A stretch of DNA of 64,000 nt from Lachnospiraceae bacterium (GCA_015057365.1 SVEN01000011.1:1-64000); one strand, 5' to 3'; counted from the first letter of the stretch, positions 1 through 9,165 are shown. The notes: generated by a model from the letters alone, not told the origin. Made by a program: numbers and translations.

Positions 1-35
1 CACACAGAAGAATAAAACCAAATGGAGGTAATATC

Positions 36-779
36 ATGAGCGTAATTTCTATGAAGCAGTTATTGGAAGCAGGTGTTCATTTCGGACATCAGACCAGAAG
101 ATGGAACCCGAAGATGGCAGAGTACATCTATACCGAGAGAAACGGTATCTACATCATCGACTTACAGAAGTCTGTAGGCAAGGTTGATGAAGCTTACTTT
201 GCAATTAAGGACATCGTTGCAAACGGCGGTAAGGTACTTTTCGTTGGTACCAAGAAGCAGGCACAGGACTCCGTTAAGACCGAGGCTGAGCGTTGCGGTA
301 TGTACTATGTAAACGAGAGATGGCTCGGCGGTATGCTGACCAACTTCAAGACCATCCAGTCCAGAATCGCTAAGTTAAAGGCAATCGAGAAGATGAGCGA
401 AGACGGAACTTTCGATGTTCTTCCGAAGAAGGAAGTTATCGAGTTAAAGAAGGAATGGGCTAAGCTTGAGAAGAACCTTGGCGGTATTAAGGATATGAAG
501 GATATTCCGGACGCAATCTTCATCGTAGACCCGAAGAAGGAAAGAATCTGCGTACAGGAAGCACATTCCCTTGGTATTCCGTTAATCGGTATCGCTGATA
601 CCAACTGTGATCCGGAAGAGCTTGATTACGTAATTCCGGGTAACGACGACGCAATCCGTGCAGTTAAGCTTATCGTTGCTAAGATGGCTGATGCTGTTAT
701 CGAAGCTAATCAGGGCGAGCAGTTTGTAGATGCTCCGGCTGCTGAAGCTGAGGAAGTTGCAGAGACCGACGCTGAGTAA
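36..779 (+). CDS. rpsB: 30S ribosomal protein S2
   Basis: Small-subunit ribosomal protein S2, 247 residues, the usual family length. The N-terminus carries the S2 hallmark [16 protein letters not shown] at about residues 12-27, and the C-terminus ends in the Glu/Ala-rich acidic tail common in Firmicutes. GGAGG at 24-28 lies seven bases before the ATG. It is followed 87 bases later by tsf, the conserved rpsB-tsf pairing. Codon use is strongly biased (AAG, GGT, GTT, GCT), as expected for a highly expressed gene. The promoter lies outside the window. Confidence 0.98.
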   Translation: MSVISMKQLLEAGVHFGHQTRRWNPKMAEYIYTERNGIYIIDLQKSVGKVDEAYFAIKDIVANGGKVLFVGTKKQAQDSVKTEAERCGMYYVNERWLGGMLTNFKTIQSRIAKLKAIEKMSEDGTFDVLPKKEVIELKKEWAKLEKNLGGIKDMKDIPDAIFIVDPKKERICVQEAHSLGIPLIGIADTNCDPEELDYVIPGNDDAIRAVKLIVAKMADAVIEANQGEQFVDAPAAEAEEVAETDAE

Positions 780-802
780 TATTTTCAGATAAGAACGATA
801 GT

Positions 803-830
803 AGTGCGTTCCCGATTTCGGGGACGCACT
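803..830 (+). terminator. rpsB-tsf intergenic hairpin (attenuator or processing site)
   Basis: An 11-bp stem (803-813 with 820-830, one G-T pair) around a 6-base loop lies between rpsB and tsf. It is followed by GTCAAATAAA, not a U tract, so partial termination, attenuation or RNA processing is more likely than a complete stop. Confidence 0.5.
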
Positions 831-866
831 GTCAAATAAATCTATTATAATCAGGAGGCAAATAAA

Positions 867-1808
867 ATGGCAGATATTAGTGCATCTATGGTAAAAGAGT
901 TAAGAGAGATGACCGGCGCAGGTATGATGGACTGTAAGAAGGCTCTTGCAGAGACCAATGGCGATATGGACAAGGCTGTAGAATACTTAAGAGAAAAGGG
1001 CCTTGCTAAGGCAGCTAAGAAGGCTAGCAGAATTGCAGCTGAGGGTATTTGTGAGACCACCGTTAGTGCTGACGGTAAGGTTGCAGCAATCGTAGAAGTT
1101 AACTCCGAGACCGACTTCGTTGCAAAGAACGATAAGTTCCGTGGTTATGTTAAGACCGTTGTTGAGCAGGCTGCTAACAGCACCGCTACCGACATTGACG
1201 CTTTCCTTGCAGAGACTTGGGCAGCTGATCCGTCCAAGACCGTTGCTGAGGAGCTTGCAGCTCAGATCGCAGTTATCGGTGAGAATATGAAGATTCGTCG
1301 TTTCGAGAGAGTTGTTGCTGAGAACGGATTCGTAGAGTCCTACATCCACAGCGGCGGTAAGATCGGCGTATTGATTCAGATGGATGCTTCTGAGATGAAC
1401 GTAGCTGCTAAGGAGTGTGCTAAGAACGTAGCAATGCAGGTTGCAGCTATGAATCCGAAGTATGTTTCCAAGGATGATGTAGATGCTGATTACATTGAGC
1501 ATGAGAAGGAAATCATCAAGGCTCAGATTATGAACGATCCGAAGGAGTCCCAGAAGCCGGAGAAGGTAATCGAGGGTATGATCAGCGGTCGTATCAATAA
1601 GGAATTAAAGGAAATCTGTCTCTTAGATCAGGTATACGTAAAGGCAGAGGACGGAAAGCAGTCCGTAGCTCAGTACGTTGCACAGGTTGCTAAGGACAAC
1701 GGCATGACTCTTGCTATTAAGAAGTTCGTTCGTTTCGAGACCGGTGAAGGCCTTGAGAAGAAGCAGGAAGATTTTGCAGCAGAAGTTGCAAAGCAGATGG
1801 GCATGTAG
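867..1808 (+). CDS. tsf: Elongation factor Ts
   Basis: Guanine-nucleotide exchange factor that recycles EF-Tu-GDP to EF-Tu-GTP in the cytoplasm. The 313-residue product begins with a UBA-like N-terminal domain containing the family signature LREMTGAGMMDCKKAL at about residues 12-27, followed by the dimerisation domains with the EVNSETDFVAKN motif at about 77-88. AGGAGG at 853-858 sits eight bases before the ATG. It is the second gene of the rpsB-tsf unit and ends before a strong terminator. Codon use is highly biased, like rpsB. Confidence 0.98.
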   Translation: MADISASMVKELREMTGAGMMDCKKALAETNGDMDKAVEYLREKGLAKAAKKASRIAAEGICETTVSADGKVAAIVEVNSETDFVAKNDKFRGYVKTVVEQAANSTATDIDAFLAETWAADPSKTVAEELAAQIAVIGENMKIRRFERVVAENGFVESYIHSGGKIGVLIQMDASEMNVAAKECAKNVAMQVAAMNPKYVSKDDVDADYIEHEKEIIKAQIMNDPKESQKPEKVIEGMISGRINKELKEICLLDQVYVKAEDGKQSVAQYVAQVAKDNGMTLAIKKFVRFETGEGLEKKQEDFAAEVAKQMGM

Positions 1809-1817
1809 TACAAGCTA

Positions 1818-1950
1818 CAAGCCACGCGCGAATAAGTAATAATAAACCGGCGGGAACCTCGTGTTCCTGGCCGGTTTTTGTTACTTATGAGCATGGGCGC
1901 CAGCCCTCTATGAGGAAGGAGCTAAGCGTATTCCAAATAGGCGTGGCTTG
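1818..1950. repeat. Nested inverted repeat surrounding the tsf terminator
   Basis: Three nested or adjacent stems are visible. A perfect 10-bp outer stem pairs CAAGCCACGC (1818-1827) with GCGTGGCTTG (1941-1950). An inner 8-bp stem pairs ATAAGTAA (1832-1839) with TTACTTAT (1881-1888). The terminator hairpin lies inside that. A GGGC/GCCC hairpin occurs near 1895-1906. No coding potential was seen. It could be a small palindromic mobile relic or a structured 3' UTR. Confidence 0.5.
1844..1879 (+). terminator. Rho-independent terminator after tsf
   Basis: AAACCGGC at 1844-1851 pairs with GCCGGTTT at 1870-1877, with an inner GGAAC/GTTCC stem, followed by a short T run. It ends the rpsB-tsf transcript. 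Confidence 0.88.
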
Positions 1951-2024
1951 CATATAGCAATGTCTGCAAATTAGGAAAAGTACCTTATCAATATTTCTGT
2001 TATGCTAAGGACATGGAGGAGATT

Positions 2025-2873
2025 ATGGACACAGATGAATTACTGGCTTATATTGAACAGAATATAAAAGAGGACATTTCACTGGTAGATTTGGAACAGG
2101 TGGTTCATTACTCACCGAGGCAAATCTATTACATAATAAAAGAAGCAACAGGAATGCCGGTTATGAGTTACATCCGTTACCGACGCTTGTTAAATGCGGC
2201 GGCTGAAATCGGACAGGGAAGAAAGCTTACTGATGTTGCGGTGGATTACGGATTCGAGACGCAAGCCGGGTTCTATAAGGCGTTTCTTTTACAAATAGGG
2301 TGTTCGCCGAAGGAATATCAATATCATGAACAGCTTCATCTTGCTCATAGAAATTATCCTTCCATTGAAAAAATAGCTATGGAGGAATCAATCATGGATG
2401 AAATCAAGATTCGGAAGGTGAAGCAAAGCGATGCCCGTAGTATTTGGGAAAATATTTTTTCAAGGAACACACCGGAAGAAGTAGAGCAACGAATTGCGGA
2501 AAGTATTAATGAAATGCAAGCCGGAAGAAGAATACATCTCGTGGCGGTGCTTGAGGACAACGTAATCGGCAATATTGTACTGATGAAAGAGCAGCATGTA
2601 TTGTATTCACATCGATGCAATTTGGCTGATGTAGTGGTAAATCCTACATTTCAAAAACAAGGGCTGGCGACAAAATTATTCGAAGAAGCGTGCAAGTATG
2701 CATCAAAACTGGATTTTTCCTATGTTACGACGACCTGTCGAGGAGACGGAACCGAGCGCTTCTACAAATCTTTGGGAATGCAGGAATGCGGAAGAATACC
2801 GAACGGAATATATGAACCTTGGGGTGAGTTTAAGAGGTATGATGAGATAATTTTGATGAAAGGACTGCAATAA
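2025..2873 (+). CDS. AraC-type HTH / GNAT acetyltransferase fusion protein
   Basis: A 282-residue two-domain protein. Residues about 1-100 form an AraC/XylS helix-turn-helix module, with the second-helix signature DVAVDYGFETQAGFYKAF. Residues about 127-282 form a GNAT N-acetyltransferase fold, with the acetyl-CoA-binding segment VVNPTFQKQGLATKLFEEA and a terminal FYKSLGM motif. The start was placed at 2025 because GGAGG at 2015-2019 would be inside the coding region if the ATG at 2013 were used. It probably couples DNA binding to acetylation of a small molecule or protein, but the substrate is unknown. It stands alone between two terminators. Confidence 0.85.
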   Translation: MDTDELLAYIEQNIKEDISLVDLEQVVHYSPRQIYYIIKEATGMPVMSYIRYRRLLNAAAEIGQGRKLTDVAVDYGFETQAGFYKAFLLQIGCSPKEYQYHEQLHLAHRNYPSIEKIAMEESIMDEIKIRKVKQSDARSIWENIFSRNTPEEVEQRIAESINEMQAGRRIHLVAVLEDNVIGNIVLMKEQHVLYSHRCNLADVVVNPTFQKQGLATKLFEEACKYASKLDFSYVTTTCRGDGTERFYKSLGMQECGRIPNGIYEPWGEFKRYDEIILMKGLQ

Positions 2874-2900
2874 GCCAGTTGAGATAAGAAATAACGATAA

Positions 2901-2930
2901 AAAAACTCGTACCAATGGTGCGAGTTTTTA
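2901..2930 (+). terminator. Rho-independent terminator after the AraC-GNAT gene
   Basis: AAAACTCG and ACC pair with GGT and CGAGTTTT around an AAT loop, followed by T residues. The A-rich 5' side also allows termination from the opposite direction. Confidence 0.85.
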
Positions 2931-2979
2931 TTAATTCAAAAGGAAGAGCATAATTTTCTCCAATGTTCATTTTTTACTA

Positions 2980-3008
2980 TTGCATATATAGGAAAAAAAC
3001 GATATACT
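2980..3008 (+). promoter_or_regulatory. Sigma-A promoter for the degV-family gene
   Basis: TTGCAT (2980-2985), a 17-bp spacer and TATACT (3003-3008), about 107 bases before the chosen start codon. Confidence 0.65.
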
Positions 3009-3114
3009 ATTCATGGAAAGCAATATAGAATGTTTTTCTGCGTGATGTAGTTTTGAAAAACAGATGCAATTTAGGGGGATATATTGCACAAACGAGAATA
3101 AAGGAGAGTATAAC

Positions 3115-3993
3115 ATGGAAAACTATGTAATTTTTACGGATTCTTCCTGTGATTTATCTAAGGAGATTGTAGAAAAATATGATTTGCAGGTAATGCAGTT
3201 AGAAGTAATTGTAGATGATAAAGAACCGGTTTTGAATCGTGAGGTGGAAAGCAAAGCGTTTTATGACAGCCTTCGTGCCGGTTCCAATGCAAAGACCTCT
3301 GCGGTAACGCCGGGCTTTTTTGAGGAGCATATGCGTGCCAGCTTAGAGAGCGGAAAAGATATTTTATATATCGGATTTTCTGCCGGACTTTCCGTTACAT
3401 ACAATAACGGTGTCATGATATTAGAGGAATTGCAGCAGGAGTTTCCGGATAGAAAGATTCTGTATGTAGATACGTTGTCCGGAAGCGGCGGTCAGGCTCT
3501 TATGGTATATCATGCGGCGAAGATGAAAGAGAACGGTGCAACGATGGAAGAAGTGAAGGCAGAGATGGAGAGCCTAAATAAGTATCTGCATCATCAGGTT
3601 ACCGTAGAAGATTTGTTCTTCTTAAAGAGAGGCGGCAGAATCGATGCCAAGTCCGCAATTGTCGGTACCATGTTAAAGATTAAACCGATTATTAATGTAG
3701 ATGTAAACGGTAAGTTAAACAGTGTGGCAAAGGTTCGGGGCAGAAAGGGTTCCATTACCGAACTGGTAAATCGTATGAAGGCCACCATTGATCCGGGGCG
3801 TCTTCCGTATGTTTCCGTATATCACGGGGATTGCCCGGAGGAAGCAGATGTGCTTGAGGCTATGGTAAAGGAAGCATATCCGCAGCTTGAGGTATTACGA
3901 GGCGATGTGGGACCGGTTATCGGTGCACACACCGGCCCGGGAGTTCTGGTGCTTTGCTATGCCGGTAAGGTAGTAAAGGGAACCATGGAATAA
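3115..3993 (+). CDS. DegV family fatty-acid-binding protein
   Basis: A 292-residue DegV-fold protein. Members bind one long-chain fatty acid and, in several Gram-positives, act as FakB, presenting the fatty acid to the FakA kinase for phosphorylation. Visible signatures are TDSSCDLS near residue 8, KTSAVTPG near 63 and GFSAGLSVTYNN near 85, plus the C-terminal GPVIGAHTGPG segment. The start at 3115 (MENYVIFTDSS) is preferred over the upstream ATG at 3064 because GGAGAG precedes it and family members start there. It is monocistronic, with its own promoter and terminator. No FakA gene is nearby. Confidence 0.92.
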   Translation: MENYVIFTDSSCDLSKEIVEKYDLQVMQLEVIVDDKEPVLNREVESKAFYDSLRAGSNAKTSAVTPGFFEEHMRASLESGKDILYIGFSAGLSVTYNNGVMILEELQQEFPDRKILYVDTLSGSGGQALMVYHAAKMKENGATMEEVKAEMESLNKYLHHQVTVEDLFFLKRGGRIDAKSAIVGTMLKIKPIINVDVNGKLNSVAKVRGRKGSITELVNRMKATIDPGRLPYVSVYHGDCPEEADVLEAMVKEAYPQLEVLRGDVGPVIGAHTGPGVLVLCYAGKVVKGTME

Positions 3994-4039
3994 ACAAGGT
4001 ATAAATTTTTCGTAAAAAAAGAAAAATATATAGAAAAAC

Positions 4040-4071
4040 AAGACTTCTGCGGGAAACTGCGGAAGTCTTTT
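4040..4071 (+). terminator. Rho-independent terminator after the degV-family gene
   Basis: AAGACTTC (4040-4047) pairs with GAAGTCTT (4062-4069), extended by GC pairs, followed by TTTT. Confidence 0.85.
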
Positions 4072-4074
4072 GCG

Positions 4075-4103
4075 TTGACAAATAAGGAAGAATTAGGTAT
4101 AGT
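4075..4103 (+). promoter_or_regulatory. Sigma-A promoter for cardiolipin synthase
   Basis: Consensus TTGACA (4075-4080), a 17-bp spacer and TATAGT (4098-4103), directly after the preceding terminator and 50 bases before the cls start. Confidence 0.8.
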
Positions 4104-4152
4104 TTATTAGGGAGAGCTTAGATGTAAGGAATCGGGGTGGAAGGAGAACCCA

Positions 4153-5703
4153 ATGAAGCTGTTAAAGATGTGGAAGAAAGTCTTACATGTATTGTTACAC
4201 CGTGCAGTGATTGTCGGTGTGCTTCTTTTACTGCAGATTATCTGGATCGTGGTAAATTTAACGGAGTTGGCGGCATATTCTCCGATTGTTTATCACGGCC
4301 TGAATGTGCTCAGTTTGTTAGCTGTTTTGGCGGTGGTAAATGCCAGAGACAACCCTTCCTATAAATTGGCATGGGTTATTACAATTCTGGTATTTCCTCT
4401 GTTCGGTGGTGCCATGTATCTGCTGTTTTCCGGATGGCTTCCGTCAAAGAAGCTCAGAGACAAGTTGACCAAGGCGGAAAATCAGATTCGGCCTTTTATC
4501 AAACAGGATGAAGCTGTATTTGATGCGTTAAAGGCATTTGATCCGACCGCGGCCGGACAGGCGCAATATATCAAAGATTACGCTAAATTTCCGGTCTGGA
4601 ACGACAGTACGGTGCGGTATTTTAAGTGCGGTGAAGAGAATTTTCCTGTGCTTTTGGAGGAGCTTAAAAAGGCGGAGCATTTCATCTTCCTGGAGTATTT
4701 TATCGTAGAAGAGGGAGAAATGTGGGATGCTATTTTGGCGATTTTGAAAGAGAAGGCCGCTGCCGGCGTGGACGTCCGGATGCTGTATGACGATTTGGGT
4801 TCTGTGTTTGTGCTTCCGTACAAGTATTATCGGACGTTAGAATCCTACGGCATCAAGTGTGAGGCATTTAATAAGTTTGTTCCGGTGTTTTCTTTGGTAA
4901 TGAACAACCGGGACCACAGAAAGATTCTTGTGATTGACGGTCATACTGCCTTTACGGGAGGCATCAATCTGGCGGATGAGTATATTAATAAAAAAGAAAA
5001 GTTCGGGTATTGGAAAGACACCGGTATTATGGTGCGGGGCGAGGCTGCGGTGAACTTAACCGCCATGTTTTTAACGGTTTGGAATGCGGTTCGGCCCACG
5101 GATGCGGATTTTTCGAGATTGCTTCCTCATGCGTATCATTCCGGAATCTTTCACGGAGACGGATATGTACAACCTTACGGAGATATGCCTCTGGATAAGG
5201 AGACAGTCGGCGAAAACGTGTATCTTAATATGATTTCCGCCGCAAGAACATATTTGTATATTTTTACGCCGTATCTTATTGTAGACAATGAGATGATGAC
5301 CGCGTTGTGTCTGGCCGCGAAGCGGGGCGTGGATGTGCGGATTGTGACACCGGGAGTACCGGATAAGAAGCTGGTCTATTGGCTGACCCAGTCCTATTAC
5401 CGGCAGCTCATTGATAACGGAGTGAAGATTTATAAGTACGAACCGGGCTTTATCCATGCGAAGGTGTTTGTATGTGATGATGTATACGCTACGGTTGGCA
5501 CAATTAATCTGGATTACCGGAGCTTATATTTGCATTTTGAATGCGGCGTGTTTTTAAGCCATTGCAGTGAAATTGCGGTAATCAAACAGGATGCCATCGA
5601 GACGATGGAACAGAGTAATTTAATTACGAAAGAACAGGCGCGACGTAAGTTGCCGGTACGGTTGGTACAGGCGGTATTGCGGGTATTTGCGCCCCTGTTA
5701 TAA
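4153..5703 (+). CDS. cls: Cardiolipin synthase (phospholipase D superfamily)
   Basis: A membrane enzyme that condenses two phosphatidylglycerol molecules into cardiolipin and glycerol. The 516-residue product has two N-terminal transmembrane segments (about 15-35 and 45-70) with the PLDNc-type hydrophobic region. Two HKD catalytic motifs follow: HRKILVIDGH in the middle and HAKVFVCDDVYATVGTINLD near the C-terminus. Length and layout match bacterial ClsA-type enzymes. GGAAGGAG precedes the ATG. It has its own promoter, and folD starts 28 bases after its stop. With pgsA and cdsA in the same window, much of anionic phospholipid synthesis is represented. Confidence 0.93.
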   Translation: MKLLKMWKKVLHVLLHRAVIVGVLLLLQIIWIVVNLTELAAYSPIVYHGLNVLSLLAVLAVVNARDNPSYKLAWVITILVFPLFGGAMYLLFSGWLPSKKLRDKLTKAENQIRPFIKQDEAVFDALKAFDPTAAGQAQYIKDYAKFPVWNDSTVRYFKCGEENFPVLLEELKKAEHFIFLEYFIVEEGEMWDAILAILKEKAAAGVDVRMLYDDLGSVFVLPYKYYRTLESYGIKCEAFNKFVPVFSLVMNNRDHRKILVIDGHTAFTGGINLADEYINKKEKFGYWKDTGIMVRGEAAVNLTAMFLTVWNAVRPTDADFSRLLPHAYHSGIFHGDGYVQPYGDMPLDKETVGENVYLNMISAARTYLYIFTPYLIVDNEMMTALCLAAKRGVDVRIVTPGVPDKKLVYWLTQSYYRQLIDNGVKIYKYEPGFIHAKVFVCDDVYATVGTINLDYRSLYLHFECGVFLSHCSEIAVIKQDAIETMEQSNLITKEQARRKLPVRLVQAVLRVFAPLL

Positions 5704-5731
5704 ATTAGAAAAATGAATGGAGGATAAAGGA

Positions 5732-6577
5732 ATGGCAATTCGTATTGACGGAAAGATGATTTCCACCCAGATTAAGGATGAATTAAAGGAGAAGGTGGCT
5801 GCTCTTAAGGCAGAGGGCACCGAGGTTACCCTGGCGGTAATCCAGGTAGGCAATGATCCGGCTTCTTCCGTATATGTAGGCAATAAGAAGAAGGCATGCG
5901 AGTATATCGGTGTGCGTTCACTGGCATATGAGCTGACCGAGGAGACTACCCAGCAGGAGCTTTTAGACATTATTGCCGATTTAAATAAGAGAGACGACGT
6001 GAACGGCATTCTGGTGCAGCTTCCGCTTCCGAAGCACTTTAACGAGGAGGAAATTTTGCTTGCGATTTCTCCGCTTAAGGATGTAGACGGTTTCCATCCG
6101 GAAAACGTAGGCAACTTAAGTATCGGCAGAAAGGGCTTTGTGTCCTGTACACCGGCAGGTGTTATCGAGTTGCTTAAGCGTACCGGTATCGAGATGGAAG
6201 GAAAGGAATGTGTGGTGCTCGGCAGAAGTAATATCGTAGGTAAGCCGATGTCCATGCTCATGCTTCGTGAGAATGCAACCGTGACTGTTTGTCATTCCAG
6301 AACGAAGAATTTAAAAGAAATTACCAAGCGCGCGGATATCTTAATCGTAGCTATCGGTAAGCCGAAGTTTGTAACCGCCGACTATGTAAAGGAAGGCGCT
6401 ACTGTAATCGATGTAGGTATCCACAGAGGAGAGGACAACAAGCTTTGCGGTGATGTGGATTTTGCACAGGTGGAGCCGATTGCCGGTGCAATCACTCCTG
6501 TTCCGGGCGGTGTGGGTCCGATGACCATTGCAATGTTAATGAAGAACTGTGTAGAAAGTGTTGAACTACAGAAGTAG
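5732..6577 (+). CDS. folD: Bifunctional methylenetetrahydrofolate dehydrogenase/cyclohydrolase
   Basis: Interconverts 5,10-methylene-THF and 10-formyl-THF in one-carbon metabolism. The 281-residue product shows the FolD signatures: VGNDPASSVYVGNKKKACEYIG with the catalytic lysine, the VQLPLPKH loop, KDVDGFHPENVG, and the C-terminal PVPGGVGPMTIAML segment. The start at 5732 is chosen over 5717 because GGAGG (about 5719-5723) then lies eight bases upstream. rimO begins 13 bases after its stop, so the two are probably co-transcribed. Confidence 0.96.
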   Translation: MAIRIDGKMISTQIKDELKEKVAALKAEGTEVTLAVIQVGNDPASSVYVGNKKKACEYIGVRSLAYELTEETTQQELLDIIADLNKRDDVNGILVQLPLPKHFNEEEILLAISPLKDVDGFHPENVGNLSIGRKGFVSCTPAGVIELLKRTGIEMEGKECVVLGRSNIVGKPMSMLMLRENATVTVCHSRTKNLKEITKRADILIVAIGKPKFVTADYVKEGATVIDVGIHRGEDNKLCGDVDFAQVEPIAGAITPVPGGVGPMTIAMLMKNCVESVELQK

Positions 6578-6590
6578 AACGAGGGATTTT

Positions 6591-7937
6591 ATGCAAGTTT
6601 ATTTTGTTTCCCTGGGTTGCGATAAGAACCTGGTAGACAGTGAATATATGTTGGGTTTGCTTCGGGACGCGGGACATACACTGACCGAGGATGAGGCCGA
6701 GGCGGAGGCAATTGTTATCAATACCTGTTGCTTTATTCATGATGCAAAGGAAGAGAGTATCGAGACGATTTTAGAGGCGGCTTCCTATAAGGACGAAGAT
6801 GTGGGAAATTGTCGAGTCCTTATTGTAACAGGCTGTCTTGCGGAACGTTACCGCAGTGAGATTACGGAGTCTATTCCGGAGGTGGATGCGATTTTAGGTA
6901 CTGCTTCCTTTGATGAAATCGCTAATGCACTTTCTAAGGCGGAGTCCGGAGAGAAGACCGAAGTATATAAGGAACTGACCTATTTGCCGTTGCCGGAGAG
7001 CAAGCGCATCAATACTACCTGCGGTTATACCGCCTACTTAAAGATAGCGGACGGCTGTGAGAAGTTTTGTACGTATTGTGTGATTCCGTCTATTCGCGGA
7101 AAGTATCGCAGTGTGCCGATGGAGCGTATCCTTGCCGAGGCGGAGCAGCTGGCAAAGGACGGGGCAAAAGAGCTCATTCTGGTTGCTCAGGAGACGACAC
7201 TGTACGGGGTGGATTTGTACGGAAAGAAGATGTTGCCGGAGCTACTTAAGAAGCTTTGTGCCATCGAAGGGCCGGAGTGGATTCGTCTGCTGTATTGTTA
7301 TCCGGAGGAGATTACGGATGAGTTAATCGCCGTAATGAAGGAAGAAAAGAAGATTTGCCGTTATCTGGATCTGCCGATTCAGCACGCTTCCGATACGGTA
7401 TTAAAGCGTATGGGACGCCGTACCACGAAGAAAGAGCTGGTACGTCTTATTAAAAAGCTTCGCCGAAATTTGCCGGGCATTGTGCTCCGAACGTCCCTCA
7501 TTACCGGTTTTCCGGGAGAGACGGAGGAGGAGCATAAGGAGTTGCTTTCCTTTGTGGAAGAGGTACGGTTTGACCGTTTGGGAGTGTTTACTTACTCAAA
7601 GGAAGAAAACACCCCTGCCGCAAAGATGAAAAATCAGGTACCGGCAAAGGAAAAACGCCGTCGCCAGAAGGAAATTATGAAACTGCAACAACGGATTGCC
7701 TTTGAGAATGCAGAAGGACGTATCGGTAAGCGGTATCAGGCTTTGATTGAAGGAAAGATGCCGCAGGATAATGTCTATCTGGCCCGCACCTATATGGATG
7801 CGCCGAACATCGACGGATATTTATTCGTAGAATCGGGAGAGCACTATGAATCCGGTGAGTTTGTCAAGGTAAAGGTCACCGGAGCAAAGGGCTACGATTT
7901 GGTGGGCGTCAATACCGAAAAGAAAAAGATAATCTAG
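6591..7937 (+). CDS. rimO: Ribosomal protein S12 methylthiotransferase
   Basis: Radical-SAM enzyme that adds a methylthio group to a conserved aspartate of ribosomal protein S12. The 448-residue protein has the N-terminal MTTase domain starting VYFVSLGCDKNLVDSE, the radical-SAM cluster motif CEKFCTYCVIP near residue 155, and a C-terminal TRAM domain. The start at 6591, with GAGGG just upstream, matches family N-termini; the longer reading from 6558 would overlap folD. pgsA follows after nine bases, giving a likely folD-rimO-pgsA run. A close relative, MiaB, is excluded by the SLGCDKN N-terminus and the neighbouring pgsA typical of rimO. Confidence 0.95.
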   Translation: MQVYFVSLGCDKNLVDSEYMLGLLRDAGHTLTEDEAEAEAIVINTCCFIHDAKEESIETILEAASYKDEDVGNCRVLIVTGCLAERYRSEITESIPEVDAILGTASFDEIANALSKAESGEKTEVYKELTYLPLPESKRINTTCGYTAYLKIADGCEKFCTYCVIPSIRGKYRSVPMERILAEAEQLAKDGAKELILVAQETTLYGVDLYGKKMLPELLKKLCAIEGPEWIRLLYCYPEEITDELIAVMKEEKKICRYLDLPIQHASDTVLKRMGRRTTKKELVRLIKKLRRNLPGIVLRTSLITGFPGETEEEHKELLSFVEEVRFDRLGVFTYSKEENTPAAKMKNQVPAKEKRRRQKEIMKLQQRIAFENAEGRIGKRYQALIEGKMPQDNVYLARTYMDAPNIDGYLFVESGEHYESGEFVKVKVTGAKGYDLVGVNTEKKKII

Positions 7938-7946
7938 GAGGATGTT

Positions 7947-8486
7947 ATGAATTTACCGAATAAAATTACGATTTTCCGTGTGTGTATGATTCCGGTATTT
8001 CTTGTGTTTATGCTGGTTCCGGGGATTCCGGGAGGCAATTATATCGCAACGGCGGTATTTGTGATTGCATGCTTGTCCGATGCACTGGACGGACATATTG
8101 CAAGAAAGCATAATCTTGTGACCAATTTCGGAAAATTTATGGATCCGCTTGCGGATAAGCTGTTGGTGTGCTCCGCACTGATTTGTTTTGTGGAGCTTTC
8201 CTATATGCCGGCATGGATGGTCATTGTGATTATCGCAAGAGAATTCATTATCAGCGGATTTCGTCTCATTGCGTCCGACAACGGTGTGGTGATTGCTGCC
8301 AGTTACTGGGGCAAGTTTAAGACCATTGCCCAGATGATTGCCTGCATTTTGTTAATTGTGCAGTTGCCGTTTGCCTGGATTGAGGTAGTAGAGCAGGTAT
8401 TTATCTGGCTGGCACTGGTTCTGACAGTAGTTTCTTTGGTGGAATACATCTGGAAGAACAGAACTGTGTTAAAAGAAACAAAATAA
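7947..8486 (+). CDS. pgsA: CDP-diacylglycerol--glycerol-3-phosphate 3-phosphatidyltransferase
   Basis: Integral membrane enzyme that makes phosphatidylglycerophosphate from CDP-diacylglycerol and glycerol-3-phosphate, the first committed step to phosphatidylglycerol. The 179-residue product is rich in hydrophobic helices and carries the CDP-alcohol phosphotransferase motif DALDGHIAR followed by GKFMDPLADK, supplying the catalytic aspartates. The N-terminus MNLPNKITIFRV is typical. AGGAGG lies just before the ATG. Its product feeds the cardiolipin synthase encoded upstream. Confidence 0.96.
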   Translation: MNLPNKITIFRVCMIPVFLVFMLVPGIPGGNYIATAVFVIACLSDALDGHIARKHNLVTNFGKFMDPLADKLLVCSALICFVELSYMPAWMVIVIIAREFIISGFRLIASDNGVVIAASYWGKFKTIAQMIACILLIVQLPFAWIEVVEQVFIWLALVLTVVSLVEYIWKNRTVLKETK

Positions 8487-8613
8487 TTATAAGAATTAAT
8501 GATTCTTTAAACGTTTTAACATGAAAATGACATACTTGGCTGTTATGGTAGGTTCGAGGATAGGTAGAGGGGAACATTTCGGGATAGGAAGGAACATGTA
8601 GAAAGGAGCCCTT

Positions 8614-9165
8614 ATGCGAGGAAAAATCGGAATTATCATATGCGGTATGTTTGTTCTTTGCGTGTTGTCGGGATGTAAGAAAACTCCGGCAACGGAATTT
8701 CCGCAGACGACGCCGACACCGCCACTCAATATAACCATGACGCCAAAGCCTACGGAAGCTCCTTTGACGGTGGCACCGTCGGGAACTACGGAATTGCCGA
8801 TATATACCATCAGCGGCGATTTTACGGAATTGACCGCAGTGACCGCTTTGATAAATGAAAACGAAGAGATTACCGAGCGGATTGTTACGGAAGCGGTTGT
8901 AGAAGCGCTTGCGGATAACGCGATTTACGTTAAAATCAATGACGTTATTAAAAACGGTGAAGTTGTTATTGTGGATTTTAACGCATCGGCACCTCCGGTC
9001 AGTCAGGTAGGAGCAAGTATCGAAGGATTGATCTTGGATGCCTTCGGACAAAGTCTTTTAGATAATGTAGACGGGTGTAACGGAGTTTCGTTTTCCGTAG
9101 ACGGCGGAGATTATGCGTCCGGTCATTTTGAATTTTCCAAAGACGATATTTATTTACGTCGGTAA
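8614..9165 (+). CDS. GerMN-domain lipoprotein
   Basis: A 183-residue probable lipoprotein. Residues 1-20 form a signal peptide ending in the lipobox VLSGC. A Pro/Thr-rich linker (about 22-65) leads to a C-terminal domain of about 110 residues that resembles the GerMN fold of sporulation and germination proteins. The domain call rests on the pattern of alternating beta-strands and the VIVDFNA-like segment and is not certain. It is preceded by AAAGGAG and by 127 bases without genes. Location is inferred to be the outer face of the membrane. Confidence 0.6.
   Translation: MRGKIGIIICGMFVLCVLSGCKKTPATEFPQTTPTPPLNITMTPKPTEAPLTVAPSGTTELPIYTISGDFTELTAVTALINENEEITERIVTEAVVEALADNAIYVKINDVIKNGEVVIVDFNASAPPVSQVGASIEGLILDAFGQSLLDNVDGCNGVSFSVDGGDYASGHFEFSKDDIYLRR

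Noticed and set aside
4137-4364. 75-residue frame over the start of cardiolipin synthase
   Set aside because: Out of frame with a clear family match and without its own ribosome site; it is a shadow frame.
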